Source: Rachicladosporium sp. CCFEE 5018 (Eukaryota > Ascomycota > Dothideomycetes > Cladosporiales > Cladosporiaceae). Taken from it: a stretch of DNA of 60,023 bases. A program made the translations under genes and the position numbers. The notes under the pieces are model-generated. The model was not told the DNA's origin, searched no databases, and saw only the letters and a list, made by a program, of their open reading frames with translations. The stretch is taken from contig KZ111148.1 in the NCBI GenBank assembly GCA_002077045.2, positions 378,170-438,192 of the forward strand. Direction: 5' to 3'. Positions 19,630 through 31,146 of the stretch are shown here, piece after piece (the first letter of the stretch is position 1; every line of letters starts with the position of its first letter).

Positions 19630-21052
19630 TCTTTCGATGGTATGGGAGGTAGCTATAGGCAGTATGGATTAGTATATACAACTTAATCTTTTCAGAACCA
19701 TGGTACACCGTTGAACTCTCTCCCCAATGCTGCAAACGGGGGTGGGCATACATACGTTTGGTTGATGTAGTGCTGTTTGCTGGTGTAGTCTCGTGGAGAG
19801 AATGGAGGCTTTGTATATCCTGTGTGCTTTGATCGGATGAGGAAGTAGGTCGTTGAGTGGAAGAGGAAATCATTGGAGTTGTTGTGGAAAGAGGCACTTA
19901 TGTCACCGTGCTGTAGTACACGTAGTGGGGCAGGAACGTGGGGCTGTTGAAGCGACAAGATGTTCGGGCCGACTTCCCCGTCACTGAGACTGAGTGAAGG
20001 GCAGGCACGAAATGAGGACTCCATTATCATTTATCGTATCGAATGTGAAGATAACGAGCTCTCCTGGGCGAATCGATGTCGTAGCGACTGATATGAGTAT
20101 ATTCATAGGCGCTCAGCAGGTCGAGAATAGCAATTGAGATGAGTGAGCCCCTCGAGCGAAACGAAGCACTCGACAGAGATCTTCTGTGGACGCCACAGGA
20201 CAGTACTAGGCATGCAGGAACAGCTCACCACTCAGACCGCTCGATTGAGCAGCATGGCAGATTCGAAACATTCCTGTCCACGGCTTCTTTTAGCACCGCA
20301 AGCATTCATGCTACACTCTCCAAATAGGCAGAATCGTGCTGCCGAGCCCTTGAGGTGCTGTCGATCAATTGAGTCAACAGCAAGCGACACCTCTCCTACC
20401 CTCAAGATCACTAGTTCTCTGATGTCACTGGCATTGACAATCAATGTCAAGCACCGAGAGGTAATGAGTAATGAGGAGAGCTTCAGTCCCTCGTCCAAGA
20501 AACGTCCAGATCTCGTCGTTTCGTCGCTTTCTCGTGACAACTCGCTTTTGTCTACCCTCAATCCCTGAACACAAATTCACTATTGCAGCGAAGTTGAGAA
20601 CAGCATAGTCTGAGCATCAGTACTCGCAGAGAGTCCATATGTCCAGGAGGAGCGACAGGATATGAAACCGAATCATGGAAGCGGACATGGCGATGTGGTA
20701 GAGAGGAGACAAAACTACATAGCATACACACTCGCTTCCATCGTCCTTCCGATCCGTCATCGGGACAAGCCAGATCTATCACTACACTGCCCTCGCTTTT
20801 GCTCAATCCCAAAGCGTCTCGACAATGGAATGAGCCAAGAACGCCGTTGTCGAGCCGGTGGTGTGTATGTGAAAGTCGGTATAATAAGACATCGAGTCGT
20901 CCCTAGCTAGAAGAGCCGAGAGTCGTCGAAGAAGAGGGTATTGTACAGTTGAAGCCCCCGTAGCCGGCGACAAGAGAGCGGCGCCTTCGAGTGGCACAGG
21001 GCCCTGGGATTTGACAAAGCAGAAGAAGCCAGCCACAGCAGTCCTAGACTCT
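19630..21052. other. Intergenic: mannitol dehydrogenase promoter and hsp70 3' UTR (copy A)
   Basis: 1.4 kb. 19653-19755 is a likely 5' UTR intron of the mannitol dehydrogenase gene. 20000-20120 contains GATA-like and TATA-like words. Open frames at 20139-20568 exist on both strands, but copy B interrupts them, so I do not call a gene. 20800-21052 is well conserved with B and is probably the hsp70 3' UTR. Confidence 0.45.
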
Positions 21053-22822
21053 TCAAGGCTTCTTCTCGCCCTCGCCACCCTCGCTACCTGGCGGCTTCTC
21101 CTCGCCACCCTGTTGCTGGCCCTCGCTAGCGTTGTTCGCCTCGCTCCTCGCCCGATGCATCTTGTCGAACAGCGTCAGACTAGCGTTCTGAAGATCATCA
21201 GTCTTAGCCTTCATCTCCTCCGCCGTCACGCTCCCCTCCCCAGCCTGGCTCTTAGCAATAAACTCCCTCATCTCCGCAATCTTTGTCCGGATCTGCTCAG
21301 CCTCAGTCTTGTCAAGCTTATCCTCATGCTCCTTCAGCGCCTTCTCGGTATCGTTCACGACGCTGTCGGCGCGGTTGGCGGACTCGATGGCGGCTTTGCG
21401 GCCCTTGTCCGTCTCGGCGTATTTCTCCGCGTCGGAAACCATGTTCTCGATTTCGCTGTCGCTGAGCCCGGAGCCGGAGGCGATGGTGATGGTTTGGTCT
21501 TTGCCGGTGGATTTGTCCTTTGCGCCGACGTGGACGATGGAGTCGGCGTCGATGTCGAAGGTTACTTCGATTTGGGGCACGCCGCGGTGCGCGGGTGGGA
21601 TGCCAACGAGCTGGAAGTTGCCGAGGAGCTTATTGTCGCGGACGAGCTCGCGCTCACCCTGGTAGATCTTGATCTCGACGGCGGACTGGAAGTCGGCGGC
21701 AGTGGAGAAGGTTTGCGATTTCTTGGTTGGGATGGTGGTGTTGCGGTTGATGAGACGGGTGAAGACACCACCGAGAGTCTCGATACCGAGAGAGAGCGGG
21801 GTGACGTCGAGAAGGAGGATGTCGGTGACGGAGCCGGCAAGCACACCACCCTGGATCGCGGCACCAATGGCGACGGCCTCATCTGGGTTGACGGACTTGG
21901 CGGGGTCGCGGCCGAAGATGCCCTTCACAAGCTCGGTGACCTTGGGCATACGGGTCATGCCTCCGACGAGGATGACGTCCTGGATGTCCTTCGCTTGCAG
22001 ATTGGCGTCCTTGAGCGCCTTGCGCACCGGCTCGAGAGTCTTGCTGACGAGCGGCTCAACGAGACCCTCAAGTTGTGCTCGCGACATCTTGGTGTTGATG
22101 TGCTTAGGTCCGGAGGCGTCGGCTGTGATGAAAGGCAGGTTAATATCAGTTTGTAGGGAGGATGAAAGCTCAATCTTGGCCTTCTCCGCAGCCTCACGGA
22201 TGCGCTGAATGGCCATGCGGTCGCCAGAAAGATCGATACCTTGCTCTTTCTTGAATTGCGCTACGAGGTGGCGGACAAGCGTGATGTCGAAGTCCTCGCC
22301 ACCGAGATGGGTGTCACCGTTCGTCGACTTGACTTCGAACACACCATCTGAGATCTCGAGGATGGAGATATCGAAGGTACCACCACCAAGATCGTAGACC
22401 GCGACCACGCGGTTGTCCTTCTCAAGACCGTATGCAAGCGCAGCAGCCGTGGGCTCGTTGATGACTCGTAGCACATTCAGACCCGAGATCGCACCGGCAT
22501 CCTTCGTTGCCTGTCTCTGTTGGTCGTTGAAGTATGCGGGCACAGTAACTACAGCGTTCTTCAGCTCCTTGCCGAGGAAAGCCTCGGCGGTCTCCTTCAT
22601 CTTGCCGAGCACAAATCCACCGATCTGCGATGGCGAGTACTTCTGACCCTGCGCCTCGAGCCATGCATCGCCGTTGGTGTGCTGCACAATCTTGTAGGGC
22701 ACCTGCTGGATATCGCGCTGGACCTCGGCATCCTTGAACTTACGGCCAATGAGACGCTTGGTGGCGAAGAGGGTGTTCTCGGGGTTGACGACTGCTTGAC
22801 GCTTTGCGGCGATACCCACTAA
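21053..22822 (-). CDS. ssc1: Mitochondrial Hsp70 (Ssc1-type), 5' end cut by gap (copy A)
   Basis: ATP-dependent chaperone of the mitochondrial matrix and import motor. Only residues 94-682 are present, because the sequence stops at the TTA codon for Leu94 where the N run begins. Visible motifs are the phosphate-2 motif YDLGGGTFDIS, VILVGGMTRMPKV, the substrate-binding domain from DVTPLSLGIET, and a Gly/Glu/Lys-rich tail ending GEGEKKP. The lid region is complete. The missing exons are inferred to match those of copy C (transit peptide and DLGTTNS). From 21390 to the gap the DNA equals copy B rather than C, with five differences to C between 21950 and the gap. The break is an assembly gap, not a biological truncation. 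Confidence 0.93.
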   Translation of the reverse strand, partial: LVGIAAKRQAVVNPENTLFATKRLIGRKFKDAEVQRDIQQVPYKIVQHTNGDAWLEAQGQKYSPSQIGGFVLGKMKETAEAFLGKELKNAVVTVPAYFNDQQRQATKDAGAISGLNVLRVINEPTAAALAYGLEKDNRVVAVYDLGGGTFDISILEISDGVFEVKSTNGDTHLGGEDFDITLVRHLVAQFKKEQGIDLSGDRMAIQRIREAAEKAKIELSSSLQTDINLPFITADASGPKHINTKMSRAQLEGLVEPLVSKTLEPVRKALKDANLQAKDIQDVILVGGMTRMPKVTELVKGIFGRDPAKSVNPDEAVAIGAAIQGGVLAGSVTDILLLDVTPLSLGIETLGGVFTRLINRNTTIPTKKSQTFSTAADFQSAVEIKIYQGERELVRDNKLLGNFQLVGIPPAHRGVPQIEVTFDIDADSIVHVGAKDKSTGKDQTITIASGSGLSDSEIENMVSDAEKYAETDKGRKAAIESANRADSVVNDTEKALKEHEDKLDKTEAEQIRTKIAEMREFIAKSQAGEGSVTAEEMKAKTDDLQNASLTLFDKMHRARSEANNASEGQQQGGEEKPPGSEGGEGEKKP

Positions 22823-22922
22823 NNNNNNNNNNNNNNNNNNNNNNNNNNNNNNNNNNNNNNNNNNNNNNNNNNNNNNNNNNNNNNNNNNNNNNNNNNNNNN
22901 NNNNNNNNNNNNNNNNNNNNNN
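22823..22922. other. Assembly gap 1 (100 N)
   Basis: Exactly 100 N, a standard placeholder for unknown length. Left side ends inside hsp70 copy A at codon 94, right side starts inside rad4 copy B at about codon 597. Any reading frame across it is artificial. Confidence 0.99.
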
Positions 22923-24715
22923 TCATACCGGATAACTTTACCTTTGCGGTTGTGGACAGGAATCTTCTCCGCGGGCATACGGACACCTTTGGTCTTGCCT
23001 GGAAGCTGATGGCGCTTCAAATATCGGACAGTGACGTCTTTGGCTGAGCCGTCTGCTGAGTAGCCGATAGTATAGCACATAACTTGCTTCGAGAGCTCTG
23101 CTTTCTTGCCGCGTGGCTCGAATGACTGGAGCAGGTCGTCCGTCGATGCTATGGTCGACAAGATCACAGGATCGACCGGGATGTATTTGTTAGATACCGG
23201 CGACATGACTTCAGCCCAGTAGTTCGGGAAGCTCATGTCGCGATCGTACTTCCTGCCCGGCTTCTTCTTGGGCATCGGCGTCACATCGATGATCGATATA
23301 TCGCTCTCGCTGCTTTCTGCTTCGTCCTCTGCTTCTGGCGCACTCGAAAGCGGACTGTCAGAGTCGTCGAGGCTGATAGGTTTCGACTTGTCGCCTCGGG
23401 CAGACTTCCTCTTGGGCTTCTCCTTACTCACACCTTTCTTTGCTTGCGCCGGTGTCAGCGCACTCTTAAGCTTTGGCGCGGCAAGCTTCTTCTTCGGCTT
23501 CACATCTGATTCGGTGTCATCTGCAGGCTCGGCCTTCTGAGGACTCTTTCCCTTCGCCCGCTTGGGTGCTGCCTCTTCCGCTTTGCTCCATCCGATACCT
23601 GCCGGCTGCAAGTTTGCCACCATTCGTGCCTCCAAGCCGAGACCTCTCAGTAAGACAACAAAGAGCTGACTTCCGACATCTCGTGATCCTTCGTATTCGC
23701 TCGCAAGTTTCCTGAACTCAGCCAAAGACGCAATGCGCTCGCCGAAGTCATCGGCCTCGTCGCGTTTCTTCTCCCAAGCCTTCATCTCATCTCGCAGTCG
23801 TCTCAACGGCTTGTAGCCTTGTTTCCTGCTCCCTGGCGCCGTGATGGAGAAGCGCTTCCTCCAGTACGCGGTAAGCACCTTCAGCAGCCGCAGCAGAGGA
23901 TCCCCGTGGCTACGATCCACCCTGCCCTGTTCGAGATGATCCGCACTGTAGCTCCAGTCTCGGCCAGCAATTCCGTCCTTGCTCTTGCGCCCTTTTTTGG
24001 CGGCAGCCTTGTGCTTCGCTACCGCAGCCCTCTTCTTCGCCTCCAGCTCTTCCTTGCTAAGCATGCCCATTGCTTCTCTCCACCGAGTAAATTCCTTCTT
24101 GACGCCATGTGGCAGATCGTCCACGAGCTGCTTCTGCAGCACCTTGTCGTTCAGCCATGAGTTCCGCAGAGTGTTGTGCCACATCAATGCCTGAACGTGC
24201 AGACAGTGCGTCTGGATCCGGACCTGCCGTTCTCGCTTCGATGGTCCTTTCTTACCAGTCGCCAGATTTACCTCAGGCTGAACGTATGAGCCATCATCGT
24301 TCATGGAGACGGAGATATCGCCAATCTCGGGTTCCTCGATGATGCTCGAGGCGCCAGTCTCCTGTACGGCGTTCTCCCAGTCCATACCCTCATCCTCGTC
24401 CTCGTCATCATCCTCTGCATCATCGTCGCTGTCTGCGTTCCGCTTATGTAATTTGGCTGCGGGCACATCCTCGAAGTCATCGCTCTCCGCATCGCTCAGA
24501 TCCGAGTCGACGGTGTCCTCCTTGGCCAGCGACTTTAGGAACTTCTTGCTCTTCTCAGCTGATCTGGGCTTCTCCAACGCAGCAACGTCGTCGAAAAGCG
24601 TCGGCTTCTCTGCTTTTACCCTGACCTTCCCGTTCGTGGGCTTCTGCTTCTTCGCTGGTGGCGTTGGGGCTGGCGAGGCACTGCGTGATCGCTTTCGCGA
24701 CACCCAGGGCGGCAT
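22923..24715 (-). CDS. rad4: Rad4/XPC repair protein, N-terminal part only (copy B)
   Basis: About 597 residues from MPPWVSRKRS to the gap; BHD1-3 and the C-terminal tail are missing because the sequence ends in N. The transglutaminase-like part and charged linker are present. Compared with copy A there are several substitutions in the first 330 residues (for example GVKKEFTRW for GVGKEFNRW) and one inserted residue (AAVAKHKAAAKKG), while 22923-23650 is identical to A. Nothing suggests a pseudogene. The frame that appears to run on through the N run into hsp70 is meaningless. Confidence 0.9.
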
Positions 24716-25208
24716 CCTGGCAGACTAAGAGACCAGACGAACTGCCATGAACGCATCTAGAGGATGGCACGTAATATAAAATAAAAGTCACAGTTCACTT
24801 CCACTTCAGACGCGACTGCAGGCGCGACTGTACCTGATGATGTCATGGGCTATAATTTGTAGATTCACGAGCGACTAAGCTCGATCTCAATTACCACGGT
24901 ACACGAAGATGAGATCAAGCATGCTATGCTCTACCAAACACACCCTTGAGTGCAGAGGATAGGCTACGGCTCCAATCCTCCGACTTACCGAGACTCATCG
25001 CCATGGTCACGGTTGCAGTGGAAAGACAATTAACACGGGACGATCGTGAACTATTTAGCAGCTCTCGAGGGATGTGAAGCTTCATTGTTGATCCGCCACA
25101 CAGCGTGTCATCGCGGTTTACTGGAGCAAATCGCGTCTAGTCCTAGTGTTGGATACCATACAGCCAGCCGCCTTTGCGCAAGGCATGAACTTCCACCGAT
25201 CAATTTGT
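24716..25208. other. Intergenic: rad4 promoter and permease 3' region (copy B)
   Basis: Contains the conserved rad4 upstream block at 24809-24850. From about 24890 to 25190 it does not align by eye with copy A. No gene seen. Confidence 0.45.
24809..24850. promoter_or_regulatory. Conserved upstream block of rad4 (copy B)
   Basis: Same 42 bases as in copy A with a single mismatch, again with the doubled CGCGACTG word, beginning 94 bases from the rad4 ATG. Its survival in otherwise diverged DNA is the evidence for function. Confidence 0.35.
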
Positions 25209-27103
25209 TTATCCTCCGAAGATTTTGTTGAACCACTTGTCGCACGCGTTCCTGCGATTAATTGTCAGTATATCCTATAAGTCGAATAAGATGGGCGAGC
25301 GCATACCTGGGTGGCTTCGGCACGAACAGCCTCGTGTACTCATCGATCGACGCCACCTCTCCCCTAAGATCCACCTCATGCGGCTTCCTGATCTTAGTCT
25401 TCTTGAGAATCTTCCACGCCACGAACAGTATCGGCGTAAGCGCAATCATGAAGTAGCTGAAGATGAACGTGGGCACATCCCAATTACCTGGCAGGAAGAC
25501 CGGGTAGCCTCCCACAAACGCCATGACCGAGCAGAAGGCTAGTCCCACGTATGCCGCGCCTGGCTGGAGAATAGCCTTGTATGGCAATGTGTCCCTTGAG
25601 ATTCCTTGCGCCATGAGTGCTCGCCGCCAGAAGAGGAAGGTCAGGCACATGACGGCGAAGTTGATGAGTTGCGAGGCTGTCACGAGTGAGACGAACCAGT
25701 TGAGGACTGTCGCGCTGCCGCTGCTGACTTGGAGGAAGGCCAAGAGAGCAATGGCGAGGACGACGCCGACGCAGTAGTACGGCACACCCTGGCGATTAGT
25801 CCTATGGTATGGTCAGTGTGAGACGCTCGCGGTGAGGCTTCAGTAGTGGAGGACTCACTTTGTCAAGATCTTCGGAGCCTTGCCCTCAAGTGCGAGGCCG
25901 AAAAGCGATCGCGATGCGCAGTAGACATAGCTGTTTCCAGCTGAGAAGGCGGACGCAAGGACCAGTGCGTTGACGATGTCGGGCAAGACCTGCACACGTA
26001 GCCTGTTCATCGAAACGACGTACGGTGAAGCTGCAGCACCTGGCTCGCCATTCTTGAACGCTGCAGTGAGTTCAGGATCATTGTGCGGCACTACGATGCC
26101 GACACAGAGACTGCCAAGCACGAAGAATGTTGTCAGGCGGTAGAACACAGCGTTGAAGGCCTTTGGCATGACGACTCGAGGGTTCTCGGCTTCTCCAGCA
26201 GCCATAGAGACGTAGTCGGGTCCGGCGATCGTGAAAGACGCTTGGATCAGGCAGTTCAGGAAGCCGCAGAATCGCCCAAGGGTCCCTTCGTAGTACAGCT
26301 CAGCGAACGCACCAGGATCGTTCCAGTAGCGGAAGCCATATCGATCCTTGAGCGGATTACCGCCCAGCATAGTGATGAACGTGTAGATAATCAAGCCAAT
26401 GATAAGCAATACCTTGCCCAGCGCAGCCCAGAACTCGCTCTCGCCATACCACTTGACAGCAAGCAAATTCAACACGGCATACAAGATGATCGTGATTGCA
26501 ATGATGCCGCCGGCAGGCACGATGTCTGACCAGTAGTGTATGATGACATTGCATGCCGTGATCTCGAATGGCACCAGAATTGCCTCGAAGACAAAGAAGT
26601 TCCAGCCAGTTGCGAATCCGAACGCTTCGTCAACGTAGCGACCAGCGAAGCGGATGAAGGGCGAGGAGATCGGGAGGTAAGTCACCATCTCTGCCATACA
26701 CAGTGTCACGCAGAGGATGATTGTGCACCAGAAGCTGAAGGCGATGAAGAGGCTGCCGGGTCCGCCATTAAGTAGACCTCTTCCTATTTGAACGTAGAGC
26801 GCTGTACCGATTGTGCCTCCGATACTGGTATTGTCAGTGGTTGTCTTCAGCGCGACTCGTCTCAGTGGCCTACCCAATGAGCTGAATGTGTCTTGGTCGG
26901 AGCTTCCTGTGTGTCTGATCGCGAATACCGCTGATGTTGGCAACTTCCGCATGGTCTCGCTCAACATCGTCATACATAGGCAGATCAAGATCTGCGCCTT
27001 TGCCCATCCGCTGCTTCTCTTCGATGTCTTTCACGCTACCTTTGCGGTAGCCCGTAGACTGGTAGCTGGCCGCGCCAACTTCGAAGTCTTTCTCGCCTGC
27101 CAT
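25209..27103 (-). CDS. Amino acid permease, Dip5-like (copy B)
   Basis: Same four-exon structure as copy A: 26874-27103, 25859-26824, 25307-25801 and 25209-25251, all junctions GT..AG and in phase, 577 aa. The last intron has a GTATGC donor and differs in sequence from A, while the final exon stays in frame and codes NACDKWFNKIFGG. Coding changes are few and conservative (FATGW for FAAGW, DIVPAGG for DIVLAGG). The core IGGTIGTALYV signature is unchanged. It appears functional. Confidence 0.92.
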
Positions 27104-27932
27104 GACGCTTGATGCGCAGTAGCCGCGGAGAGCTGGGGATTTCTCAAAAATTGGAAGAAAGGGATAGCGACACAGAAAAGAGCGCAATTGATCAGACCAA
27201 GAAGCGAGACGAGAGACTGGCGCACGCGACTGAATTCCTACCTTTAAGCCCTACCCACAGTGACAACCCAGTCTATTGGAGGAGTGGAGTAGCATTGCAG
27301 CTACGTAGGATCGCCGCAACGATAAGATAGAGATCCATGATAGCGTGAAGGCCAAGAGGCTCAGCGCTGCAAGCCCGCGGCATGTTCTTGTGCATCTTGT
27401 TGGTCGGCAAGAGATGACAAGACACGCGAGGAGCCTCAGCGGCCGCGCCGGCCTTGGCGAGCGTGGGCGGGGGACAAGGCGGGGGACGGAGGGGTAGAGG
27501 CGTCTATAACACTTGAGATTAGACGGCGGAGGTGCATTCCTGGGGTTGTCGATAGTGGTGGACGCGGGGAGGAGATAGATAGGTATCAAGACGGGGTGGC
27601 TTTGACATGCTGACTGAGCCAATGGCAATGAAGTCTGGCGTGCTCTTGGTCAACCCTCTTTGCCAAGCATGGTGGGCCGAAGGCAAGATTCTGGCGGCGA
27701 TCTGGACTCCGACCCAATGGCCATTGCTATGAACTTATGATCTCTTCACCTCACTCGGCAATATGCATATGGTGCGGTCACGCGTAGAAACATCTCACAT
27801 GTCGTGATCTTTGGTGCAGATGGAGTAGAAATTATGCGTTCTCTCAGCTCAACGTATGCCCGAAGTCTATAGGTTATCAACTACGCCATCTAGTGCATCT
27901 CAGCCAGACAACACCGCCTGGCTCGCCGCACG
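27104..27932. other. Intergenic: permease promoter (copy B)
   Basis: Closely similar to copy A. The GATA cluster is kept and slightly richer: CGATAA, AGATAG and TGATAG near 27321-27343, and CGATAG and AGATAG near 27550-27580. No gene seen. Confidence 0.45.
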
Positions 27933-29853
27933 TCAAATACTCGGCATCACTCCTCCGAACCCATTTTCTCTCCTGTACAGAGGTGTTGTCCCACTAAAGT
28001 TCCCACTCTGCGTAGTAAAGCTTCCGGTCTGGCTCAGCGACTTGATCCTTCCGAGCAACAGCTCAATAGCCCTGTAAGCAGCGCCAGGAGCATAGCCGGG
28101 CAGCTCGTGTCCAGCGAGCTGTACTTGGTAGAATGTGAGGCCTCGCTCAACGCCCCACGATCCCAAGTAACCAGAGCCGGCGAGTGCGCCACCGTTATAC
28201 TCCGCGTGATCGGGGGTGTAGAAAGGGATCGAGGGGTACGCTTGCAGACCTTGTAGCCCGTTCCAGGTCATGTTCTGGATTGCCAGTAGAGTGCCGTTAG
28301 TGTTGAGCAGCATGTCGAGGTTCCCCGAGCCGATGATGGTGTTGTTCGTGTACTCGATCACACGTTGGAGAACGCCGTTCTGAGCGGGGCCGAGACTCTG
28401 ATCGTTGACGGTGCGGTTCGAGGTGGTGTTGCGGAACACACCATTCTTGCACTGTAGCCAGTTCGATGTCAAAGGAGCATGTATCGCAGCCTTGACATCA
28501 GTTCGGTTGAAGTAGATCTGAGCTCCGATGGGAACGTAGTCGCCAGAGTTGACTTTGCCTAGCACTGAGTACGGGTGCGGGCATGTCTCGGTGATATGAT
28601 AGATGTTGAAGCACGGATTGACTTCCAGGATAGCACCGTACGCGTTGTCGAATTGATCGCAAGAGTAGTTGTTCGCGCGACTGGGCTCTGGCAATACTGG
28701 GAAGGCTTCCTGAGGCGGTGGGAACGTCAAATACTTCTCCAGATACTGCGGGTAGCCACATTGTAGATCCCTCTCATTGTAGCGATCGATGAAGGACTCG
28801 TTCAAGTAGAGAACGTTCTGCCAATAAGCAAGGTAGGGGCCAATGACAACGTCTTGTTGATTGGTGCCGTCGCCGATGATGGGGTCATTGATGGCAATGC
28901 CTTTCAGTGGCATATCAGGGTCAGCAGTAGTGATGAAAGAGTCTGCTATGTATGGGACGTAGTAGCCCGCATAGGATTCGCCGGTCAGGTATAAGTCCCA
29001 GCTGATGAGTGTCAGTGAGGAGACTTGAAATGAAGCAGATGAAGTGAGTGAAGTGAGCGAAATGACATACCCTTGAACACCGAAGGCCTCGACGAATTGC
29101 TTGTAGAGGCCCACGAACTCTTGACCGAGCTCCACTTCGTTGGTGATATTCGGCACGCCCTGGGTATAGCCGACGCCGATTGGTTGTTCAACCCACATCA
29201 TGTTGGTGAGGTTGACCTAAGTAATCTGTTAGAAAAACAACATTTGTTCCATGCAATATCGTCATTGTGAATACTTACCCAAGTGTATGGGTTCTGAACT
29301 GGTGCAAGTGTGCCAGCTACATGCATACGTCAGCTCTGTCAATAGCAGTGTTGATGACAGGGTCGACGCACCCTCCCAGGTGAAAGGGCCATTCTCGGTC
29401 AGTAGACCACTAAGCGAACTGCATCCTGGACCTCCATTGAACCTGTATAGCAAAGTCAGTCAGCGCTAATCGATGTGGGACTTCTCCTCCATTTGCTCAC
29501 CAGATGGTAATCTCCTCTCGGCAGACAGGGTTGGTAGTCGGGAAGAACCAGAAGAACAGCTCACGCGTCTCGTTGGCTGCGCCAGAGATAGGTAGGAGTC
29601 CAGCGTACGACTCGCCCACATCGAACGGTACGTCTGGAACAGCGGTGCCATTGACGGCGAACTTCTCAGTATTGGCGTTCAGGAAGTTAAATGCTCGTTT
29701 CTGCAGCTTCTCGCTCTTGAACGGCTCGTTGGCGACGCGCTTCTCGATCACAGGCTTAGGTTGCTGCGCTCGCTTGAACACGTCTTCGCCACTTAGTGCC
29801 GTGACCAGAGAGGAGAAGCCTAGGGCAGCTACGATCTCATTGCCGAACAGCAT
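27933..29853 (-). CDS. Serine carboxypeptidase, family S10 (copy B)
   Basis: Five exons as in A: 29501-29853, 29372-29442, 29279-29316, 29071-29216 and 27933-29001; 558 aa. The donor after exon 3 is GTAAGT, a better match than the GTGAAT of copy A. Intron 3 is one base longer than in A. Catalytic motifs NGGPGCSS, GESYAG, GNLDML and GHELPGYAP are intact. Substitutions such as FVGLYKQ for FVGFYKQ and HAEYNGG for HAEFNGG are mild. It appears functional. Confidence 0.92.
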
Positions 29854-31146
29854 CTTGGCGTCTTGTTGGTAGGGTGGAGGTAGGGAAGATGGGAGCGTCT
29901 CACGCAAGCAAAACGCGATGACGGGAGGGCAATGATCGCATGAGCGCTTGACCTACATATATCAACTCCCAAGGAACCCATGCGTCGCTCAAGCAATCCA
30001 GCAAAAGCTTGCGCAGCACGTCCGACATCATGACGCGAAGCATGCAGTCCCTTGCGCGCTCCAAGATACGAAGGGATTACAGCTAGCACCTGCCATTCCC
30101 ACCGCAAGCGCAATGCTAAGGCCGAGTCGATGATACTGATCTACGAGACGCGGTCTGATCGGGCAGGTAGTGATTGTCGATGATGTGGAGTGTGCAGCAG
30201 GTAGAGTAGCTGTGATTTGCTGAGTCGTGGGTGTAGCATGGACTAGGCTCCGGGGTCGCGCGGGATTGCATCGCGTAGTTATGGAGCCGATGCTTGGCAG
30301 ACTTGGTGCCTGAGTGATGATGCTTGACATTCTTTGTTGACTGCTCGATGAATCTAGGGCAAAACGTCGATAAAGACGAAACGCAATGTTGATGATAAGC
30401 TTGAGCATCGACCGGCCGCCGGGGAGCAAGGGAAGTAAGACGCACTTGCTCCTTTGGGCTGCCAAGGCTCAAAGGAACTATGCGCCTCCACTGCATCGCA
30501 CTGCTGCTATGTCTTTCAAGAGCGGCTGTGACAACAGAGCTGGGCGTGTGTACTATTCCTCAAGGATCCTAGGAGGCGGGCGCAGATCTAGCATCGCGTT
30601 GAGCTGCAGGATCCCCAAGACGTTCTCTCAATTTCGTCGCATCTCACCACGATTGTGAAGGCGCTTAAAGATAGAGCTTGCTGTCGAGCACCACTTGCTC
30701 GGCCATGATGGCAGCGAGATCTTCAACTAGCGACAACCAAGTGAGCAATAGGCTACGCAGAGTTATCAAAGCGAACGCTACAGGCACGACTAACACCGTG
30801 CGGTTGTGCATTCTCACGATATTACAGAGACTGACAACGCTCGGACCCCTTTCCCCGTCAACTCTAGAAGTCGACGCATGCAAGTGGATGTCCACGGCCG
30901 CCCTTTCCTCCACATATCAAATCTCTCGTTTTTTAAAGATTACGGAACGTTCGAGAATCCGAAGGTATCTATCCATCCAGATCCAGCCGCGTGTCGACAC
31001 GTCAACACCGGACCACTAGGGTGCCTATCGGTCAGACCATCTCCATTAACCGCTATCACCATCCATCTCAAGGCATGACAGATCTCGCTATATCGGCGCG
31101 ATAGATCAAAAACTCTCCTAACAGACCTCCAGGATTCGAAGGCACC
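29854..31146. other. Intergenic between divergent carboxypeptidase and phosphatase (copy B)
   Basis: 29920-30328 is the strongly conserved counterpart of 11881-12289. The minus-strand frame from MSSIITQAP continues further here because the TGA of copy A is TGG. 30400-31140 has many indels relative to A, and the 15-base duplication of copy A is single here. Confidence 0.45.

Larger units (their letters stand above)
4895..22822. repeat. Block copy A (portion shared with the other copies)
   Basis: First of three same-orientation copies of the rad4-to-hsp70 block. Copy B starts at the base equivalent to 4895 (offset 18,028) and copy C at the equivalent of 5187 (offset 35,804). A and C keep a constant offset to the end and appear identical at 5520-21949. 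A and B have identical ends (4895-5622 and 21390-22822) but differ in between by substitutions and intergenic indels. Copy A alone continues leftwards into a complete rad4 and the ura5 flank. Confidence 0.9.

Noticed and set aside
20139..20568. Overlapping small frames on both strands between mannitol dehydrogenase and hsp70
   Set aside because: Interrupted or shifted in copy B, and no motif.
21011..22156. 381-aa plus-strand frame opposite hsp70 (also at 39079-40224 and 56815-57960)
   Set aside because: Antisense shadow of the GC-rich Hsp70 coding frame; Leu/Asp/Val-rich with no motif.
22700..23000. Transposon-mediated origin of the block duplication
   Set aside because: I see no terminal repeats, target-site duplications or transposase fragments near any copy edge; the edges lie inside genes and next to N gaps.
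21053..24715. A single 1220-residue frame joining the Rad4 N-terminus to Hsp70
   Set aside because: It runs through 100 N. The two halves belong to different genes, and the in-frame join is a coincidence of the placeholder length.
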